From NCBI GenBank assembly GCA_024138015.1, contig JAMXBB010000011.1, positions 36,192,989 through 36,256,988 on the forward strand: a stretch of DNA of 64,000 nt, written 5' to 3'. Shown one piece after another: positions 57,901 to 64,000 of this stretch (position 1 is its first letter; each line of letters begins with the position of its first letter). The notes beneath the pieces are model-generated. The model was not told the origin of the DNA. It did no database searches and was given only the letters and a program-made list of their open reading frames with translations. The stretch comes from Lumnitzera littorea. Lineage: Eukaryota; Streptophyta; Magnoliopsida; Myrtales; Combretaceae. The translations under genes were made by a program, and so were the position numbers.

Positions 57901-59281
57901 CTTTTGAAGGAGGGTCTGTCTTTCCTTCTTTTGGATCAAAACGTATTGTAGTCTTTTTGTTTGAAACAATTGGAATTTCATAGTTCGATTCTTTATGGAT
58001 TGTCTCTTTAATTAATTTGACATTTATTGATTCTTCTGTGACTTTTGTCTCTTTATTATATACTCAGTATGCTTTTGAGTTCAAAGAGTAACCTAGAAAA
58101 ATGGCTTCATCTGCTCTATCTTCAAATTTTCTTAAGACTTTTCTTGTTTTCTTAACAAAATACTTACAACCAAATGTATAAAAATATGAAATAGTAGGTT
58201 TCCTTTCATTATAGATCTCGTAAGTAGTTTTATTTGTTAAGGATCTTACATATACTCAATTTATAATATAACAAGCCATCGAAGTAGCTTGTGCCTAGAA
58301 ATGATCAGTTATATTGCTTTCATTAAATAGAGTTCTTGTCATTTCTTAGGTAGTCTTGTTTTTGCATTCAATTACTCCATTTTGTTGTAGAGTATAAGGT
58401 GTAGAAAAATTTTGAGTGATGCCTTTCTTCTTCACAAAACGAGATAAAATCAGAGTTTTCAAATTCCTTACCACGATCAGTTTGTAGACTAATAATGGAG
58501 AGGCCTTTTTCATTTTCAACTCTTTTTGAAAAGATTTCAAAGCTTTTAAAAGCATCACTTTTATGACGCAAAAATAAGATCCAAGTAAATCTAGAGAAAT
58601 CATCTACTATGACAAAGTCCATATTTATTTTTTCCTAAACTTAGAGCATGAGTTGGACCAAATAGATCTCAGTGTAATAATTCTAAAGGTTTTTTAGTAG
58701 AGATAATCTTTTTACTCTTATGAGATGATGAACTCATTTTATTCTTTAGATAAGCAACACAACAAATATTGTCAGGAGTATGCAGCTTTGGTAATTCTTG
58801 AATCAAATTCTTTTTAGACAAGTTCTCTAATTGTTGAAAGCTCACATGTCCTAGTCTTTTATGCCAAAGCATAGCATTTTCATTTACTGCAATAAAATAG
58901 CTTTCAAATGGTACTTCAGATGGTTTAATTTGATAGATATTCTTCCTTTTGAATCCTTCAAATAGCTTAAAACCTTCCTTATTAAAGCCTACACATTTAT
59001 CATGTTAAAAAACTATTCTATACCTTTTTATCACACAACCGACTTATACTCAATAAGTTATGTTTCAATTCTTTAACTAGTAACACATTTTCTATTGAAT
59101 GTGGTGCCAAACCAATTGATCTTACCGTAATTATTTTACCTCTACCATTGTCACCAAACTTTAAATAACCATCTTCCTTCCATTCTAGATTTATGAACAA
59201 TGAAACATCACCAGTCATGTGTCTTGAACATCCACTATCAAGATACCATGTTCCTTTAATCTTAGGTTCATGATCTTGCAT
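57901..59281 (-). pseudogene. Copia B protease and integrase
   Basis: The protease at 59281-59018 keeps its site W-Y-L-D-S-G-C-S-R-H-M-T. The pre-integrase domain follows (58872-58669, LWHKRLGHVSFQQLENLSKK; CCVAYLKNK instead of a CxxC pair). The integrase core has VIVDDFSRFTWILFLRHKSD, LQTDRGKEFEN and NGVIECKNKTT, so its two Asp and the Glu are present, but a frameshift near 58400 splits it. The connecting region follows (RADEAIFLGYSLNSKAY) and then a Lys/Pro/Ser-rich linker up to RT. This integrase core is the part missing in element A. Confidence 0.9.
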
Positions 59282-61108
59282 ACATTAAAGCATAATCAAG
59301 TCTGTTTACGAACTTAGCAAAGCTTGGGTCTATGAAAATTCATGCTCGTATTTTGAATTGAACCTTGATTATTGCTAAGCTTGTATTTTTTTGTAAAAGT
59401 AATATTTCTCTATATGACCTATTTTATTACAAAGGAAATAAGCATAAGGTTTTTGCTCAGTATACCTATTACTTACTACTTTCCTTTGATTTGGATTCTT
59501 TCTAAAATACTCTTTGTTCAACCTTCTGTTGTATCCTTTGAATGGATACTTGTCGTTGATTTGAGAGAATCTTATATTGTACATTCTAATAGGTTCAAAC
59601 GCTTTATTGTTTTCCCTACCTTTATTCATTTGATTTTCATCTTTTGATTTAATGAAAACTATTTCTTTCTTTGTTTTAGATGTTTCTCCAAATTCGAAAC
59701 CTAGTCCAGATTTTGAGTTATTAATCCTCTGGCTAGAAATAAACATTTGTAATTTCTTGTCACTTTGATCAAACTTGCAAAATGTATTCTTGATTGGCTT
59801 AGATAAATCTTCCACATGATTTTTCATATTCATAATTTCTTCTTTTAGAATTAGATTTTCATTAACTAAAGCTTCATGGGCAAGATGTAATCCTTCGAAG
59901 TCATTTTTCAGAAAATCATTTTCATCTGTTAGCAACTTATTAGCTTGACTAAGTGTATGCTTCTCAATTTTCAATGTTTTAACCTCATATTTAAGCTTAG
60001 ATGTTTTATTACTCGACTTGGAAAGAGCTTTGAAGAGTTTGTTAATTTCAGCACATATATTATCGGGTACATCTAAATCAGAATCAAAATCAGTTTCAAA
60101 ATCTACCTTAGAAAGTAACATAAGACATAGATTTGCTTCCTCGTATTCTTCTGAACCTTTTGATTTAGTTTCTAAATCTTCCAGGTCACTCTATGTTGTC
60201 ATTAGAGATTTTTGTTTCTTATTGAATTTCTCCATTTTCTTGATTAACATAGGGCATTCATATTTGATTAGCCTAGGCTTCTTGATTTCACAGCAAATAA
60301 TCTCCTTTTTGAACTTTTTCTCTTCTTTTTCTTTGATTGCCTTCCTTACATCAACAAACTGATTCTTATTAGTAGTAAATCTTTTAGTAAATGTTTTCTT
60401 ACCCTTTTTCTTAAGCCATTTGTTGAGCTTTCTAGTTAGAAGTGTTACATCCTCATCTTCTTCTTCAGACGAATCTTCTCCTTTTGAATCAGTATCTGTT
60501 TCTTTGGCTTTGAAGGCTATGGTCCTTTTTCTTGTGTCTTCTAAAGTACTTTCTAACTTGAGAAAATTAGTTTCATATGCCATAAGCTTGCTGTATAGTT
60601 GGCTTAAAGTTAATGTTTTTAGATTACAAGCTTCTTTTATGGCAGTTTTCTTTGCATTCCAAATTTTGGGAAGAATCTTTAGCATCTTACGAACCATATC
60701 TGCATCACTGATTATTTTACCAAGAGAAGACAATTCATTAGTTATTGCAGTAAATCTACTAAAGGAATCTTTGATTTCTTCACTAGAGAGAATTAGAAAT
60801 GTTTCATATTGTTAATCCAGTGAATTGATTCTTGTGTCCTTGATGGTTTCTGTACCTTCATAGGTTTACACCAAAGTATCCTAAATATCTTTAGCTGTAG
60901 TACAAGAAGCAATTAGATAAAATTTTGAATGAGCAATAGTACTCAACAATAAATTCTTAGCCTTTGAATTGAGTTCGGCTTTGGTGATATCATCATTTGT
61001 TGTGATGACAGTTGGAACTTTAAGATCTTCTACAGAAATAATTTGCCAAGCTTAATAGTCTGGTACCTTCACATAAGTCTTCATCTTGAATTTCCAATAG
61101 GGAAAGTT
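59282..61108 (-). pseudogene. Copia B gag, N-terminus lost
   Basis: The reading begins ten bases after the 5' LTR at FPYWKFKMKTYVKVPDY, inside the UBN2 domain; the usual first residues are missing. It goes on through 60733-60191 (SSLGKIISDADMVRKMLKIL, LSQLYSKLMAYETNFLKLES, an acidic EDSSEEEDEDVTLL) and 60121-59375, which holds a long coiled coil (KLKYEVKTLKIEKHTLSQAN) and the knuckle region near 59440. There the knuckle reads A-Y-F-L-C-N-K-I-G-H-I-E-K-Y-Y: two of the four zinc-binding residues are Tyr, while element A keeps Cys. A first knuckle near 60290-60240 (ICCEIKKPRLIKYECP) has also lost Cys and His. Plus-strand ORFs at 59372-59647, 60018-60362 and 60420-60815 are shadows. Confidence 0.9.
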
Positions 61109-61118
61109 AGTTCCCTAC

Positions 61119-62484
61119 TGATATCTTTAAATTTTTGAAACTTTTTCAATATAAGAAAAATAAAATTTACCCCTCTTAACAACTTATAATGGTGAACAGT
61201 GATATTTTAACAATTTAATAGACAACAAAAACATAAAGTAAAAGAGTAAGGAAGGATAATATCAAGTAGAGATTTTATAGCTTTGGCCTTCTACCTACTG
61301 CTTTCTTTCAACTTTATTGTTGGGGACCCGGTCTACTTCACCGATCCTGTTCCACTTAATCCACTATATCAAATCACAAAGATATTACAAGCTCTTGTCA
61401 CACATAGACTTTACAATACTCTACTCTACTTATCTAGCCTCTTTACTGTCTAGGCTAATATAGATTTACAGAATACAAATATATTTGTCTTAATACTTAA
61501 ACAATAAATAATAATTACAAATTACAAGTGAGAACAAAAGTATAATCTTAATCAATTTCGCTCAAAATAGAAATAACGATTGTTGTAATGTTTGTTTTAG
61601 TGCAACTTTCTGAAGAAGTATTTAAAGGACTTTCTACGACTTTTCAAAAGATAGAATCTGATCAAGACTTTTTGTTTTGCGAGAGCTTTTTTCATAGTTG
61701 TATCTCGATGTTTTGAATCCTTTCTCTTTTATATTAAGATCTTCCAATGGCTAAAAATTTGAAGATTATCTTTTATCCAACCATTAGTTATCTAAGATAA
61801 TTCCTTAGATATTTTTGAGAAGATCTCAGTCATTTCAAATTTAAAACCAACTGTCCTTATCTTGTTTAGATTAGATATTCATCAATCCACAACCACCTGA
61901 TAAGCTTTTGAGTTGATTTTAAAAAGATATGCTTTTGTTGGCAACTTTTGGATAGGACTTATATTCAAGATTAGAAATTCCATAAAATTCGATTCAACCT
62001 TATCCTTATTCGTATTTATGCTTATCTTGAATTTTCAAAAATTAATTTGCTCAAAAAATTCCCATGAATCTTGATTCCATCTTAAGTGAAACGAGATTAA
62101 GTGTATTTCCCTAATACACTCAATCTAGTGGAGCTAAGCCTTGATTTCTACAAATTCGATATAACTTAATTTTCCACATTACTTTGCTAGATTAGCTTTT
62201 TGAATAACCTTTTGAAAAGTATCAATCTTCATTATGTCGAAGTCTCTGAACAAGCTTGTGAAGTCTATATCACTTCTACTTGTAAAGCTTTTGAAATACT
62301 TTATAAAGAATTTCAAACTATTTTCTTTTTCAGTCATGTCAAACATTTTGAATACGTTTCTGAAGACAACTTAGTATTGCAAATTTTAACTTTCTAAAAA
62401 CTCTTCTGAATGCCTGCAATTTTAATGATTTATTAGCATTTATTCATTTTTATTATCATTAAAATTTATGAGAGATATCTAATA
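61119..62484 (-). repeat. 5' LTR of Copia B
   Basis: Partner of 51951-53308. Its first bases on the minus strand are TATTAGATATCTC, so TG has become TA. Frames such as 62200-62397 inside it are not genes. Confidence 0.93.
61727..61733 (-). promoter_or_regulatory. TATA box, 5' LTR of Copia B
   Basis: TATAAAA on the minus strand, at the same place as in the 3' LTR. This would be the promoter of the element. Confidence 0.6.
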
Positions 62485-62650
62485 GGTATGCCACTAATAA
62501 ATGCTGGGAATTGAGGAATAAGGTGCAAGAATTAACGGATGCTGGATTTATTCAAATAAGCAATAAGGGGTTGAATTATTAGGAAATGCCCACTTAGGAG
62601 AAGAAAGGCCCATTTGCTAGGGCACAGACAAGAGGAATCATCAAAGGATA
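62485..62650 (+). pseudogene. Gag fragment of a Tat-like element beside Copia B
   Basis: Plus strand: KCWELRNKVQELTDAGFI at about 62500-62555, then EMPT and KKGPFARAQTRGIIKG. It parallels the block RLRQRVQDLIDTGFI in element D (about 51710-51750) but repeats it rather than continues it, so it comes from another element or a rearranged copy. Confidence 0.6.
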
Positions 62651-64000
62651 AAAAGAATGAAGATTGGCTCAATGCACATTTTCATTAGATTATTTCGTCT
62701 TTCCATCATCTTTAGTATTTGTAAAAACAATATCCTTGAATTCAGGAATTGCTCTTTGAATAAATTTGTTCTTTTCTATATAAGTCTTTTTGAATTAAAC
62801 TTTTTAAGCACTTAGCAAATGATCAAAGTAGGGCAATTAATTTTAAAGCAATTAAAAAGTTAGGGAGTATTGGTTTGAATCAATCCATCTAATTGAGCCT
62901 AGGGGGCAACTTTAATCAATGATCAAGTTCAATCACCACTCTTTGCCTAGTAAAAGGCAATTCATTACTTGAAATTTTTAGAATAAAGAGAGGCAAACCG
63001 TGTTCCAAACGTTAACCCTAAACACATGAGAGACAAGTGCCATCAATGTGAATATTGGGCTCATTCCTTAAAAAAGGTCCATCATAAACTTGGTACACAT
63101 GTCAAAATGATGTTAGGCATTCACTTCATCATCTTTAAATGTGATTATACCTTGCAAAACTCATATGGGCTTTTTAGAGTGTTCTTTCCAAATCAACCCT
63201 CTCAAGAACCACTCTACACTAGGGCAATTAGAAGGTTAGAGTCATCAGTTTAGAGAAAGGAATATATTATCTTGTGCTTACCTTAGTTATACTAATTCGT
63301 AAGCAATAATTATCATAGATAATTCGATTTCTTTACAACTAAGGAGAACTTTGATCCACATACACTTCACCCAAGTGGATTCTTCTTAAGACCATTAATT
63401 TTTTCTGAGTACTCTAAACCAATACACTTTGTCTAAATACCTTAAGATCATACACTCTTCACCTAAGTCCACACACTTTGAACCTATGGATTTAGGGCTT
63501 TAACTCTGTAAGAATGGAAACATAAGACAATGGATAGTGATCACCTTGATAAAAAGGGAAAGAGAAGGAAAAATAGGACGGAAAGAAGAAAAAAAAAAAA
63601 GAGAAGAAAAGAGAAAAAGGAAAAATAAGGTGATCTTATTCAAATGTGAGATCAATCTTACAAGCATAAAGCTCATGTTTTCATAAAGTTGAGATCAAAA
63701 ATCCATGGTGGAATTGCAATGATCAAAATCCTAAGCTTTCCTAAGAAGCATTAGAAGCTCAAGCACAACAAGAGTTTCAAGCCCAAAAGCATAAAGCCCT
63801 AATCCCATAACCTTCCCACATGCCCATCCCTAATTTAGCTCTTTTGATTAAAGAGATGGACTTATCTTAAGCAATATTTGCTTATCAAATCGGGGCAAGC
63901 CTTTGTTCAATCTGGTCCTAGGTTCTTGACTTATAAACTTGGGATATGGTGTATGGAACTACTTTCAAATTAGCCACAACAATGATATACCTTTGCTCAA
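62651..64000. other. Unassigned AT-rich sequence to the window end
   Basis: No domain is recognised. A 75-codon open frame at 63026-63253 starts M-R-D-K-C-H-Q-C-E-Y-W-A-H-S; the spaced Cys and His look like a broken knuckle but nothing around it supports a gene. A purine-rich tract lies at 63540-63630. The position right after a gag fragment suggests decayed retrotransposon sequence. Confidence 0.45.

Larger units (their letters stand above)
51951..62484 (-). mobile_element. Copia element B, SIRE/Maximus-like
   Basis: Two LTRs of about 1.36 kb enclose 7.8 kb read on the minus strand: gag, protease, integrase, RT-RNase H and a long extra ORF, then a polypurine tract. Size, order and the extra ORF fit the SIRE/Maximus group. 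Two features are odd: the 5' LTR is joined directly to the gag UBN2 domain with no primer site, and the five bases outside the two LTRs (TGAAT, GGTAT) agree only at three positions. The RT box is Y-V-D-N. It cannot be autonomous. Confidence 0.93.

Noticed and set aside
59372..60815. Long plus-strand open frames (59372-59647, 60018-60362, 60420-60815)
   Set aside because: They are antisense to the well supported gag of Copia B; their Ser/Leu-rich content mirrors Glu/Lys-rich coding on the other strand.
63026..63253. Possible small gene with CxxC start
   Set aside because: No recognised family, no supporting context, and next to decayed retrotransposon sequence; left unassigned.

Overview
The window is AT-rich nuclear DNA of a flowering plant, most likely repeat-dense heterochromatin. 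The evidence is the element families present: L1-type LINEs with a DUF4283 ORF1, SIRE/Maximus-like Copia elements with an extra 3' ORF, Tat/Ogre-like Gypsy elements with an upstream ORF and a second RNase H, and a Mutator-like transposon (MULE) carrying a plant mobile domain gene. I found no ordinary host gene, no functional RNA gene and no CRISPR array. The species cannot be named from the sequence alone. Almost every coding region is broken by stops and frameshifts, so most genes are entered as pseudogenes.

Layout, left to right. 1-7620: minus-strand LINE (ORF1, endonuclease, reverse transcriptase, RNase H), cut at 1362-3444 by a solo LTR flanked by ACTTT. 8040-17432: plus-strand Copia element (A), without 5' LTR and without integrase core, with a 3' LTR at 15543-17432; its 3' ORF carries an insert that includes a 16S-rRNA-like piece. 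17941-20350: second, 5'-truncated LINE on the minus strand with a poly-T end. 21558-31250: MULE with about 175-base terminal inverted repeats, a dead MURA-like transposase and a plant mobile domain gene, interrupted by a solo LTR at 27692-31069. 33356-35680 and 51097-51950: pieces of a plus-strand Tat-like element (D).

35681-51096: a complete-structured Tat/Ogre-like Gypsy element (C, minus strand, 15.4 kb) nested in D, with a perfect CCATC target duplication. It has about 2.4 kb LTRs, a primer site, ORF1, gag, protease, a likely intron, RT-RNase H, a second RNase H, integrase, and about sixteen 80-base tandem repeats near the 3' LTR. 51951-62484: SIRE-like Copia element (B, minus strand, 10.5 kb) with two LTRs, gag, protease, integrase, RT-RNase H and a long extra ORF. 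62485-64000: a short gag-like fragment of another Tat-like element, then unassigned sequence.

The region is a layered record of insertions: C in D, solo LTRs in the LINE and in the MULE, and B next to gag remnants. Comparison of the LTRs of C and the pattern of lost catalytic residues point to decay dominated by C-to-T and G-to-A changes, as expected of methylated silent repeats. The two most unusual structures are the MULE that joins a transposase to a plant mobile domain gene across an intron-like boundary, and the Tat element with a tandem-repeat array inside it.
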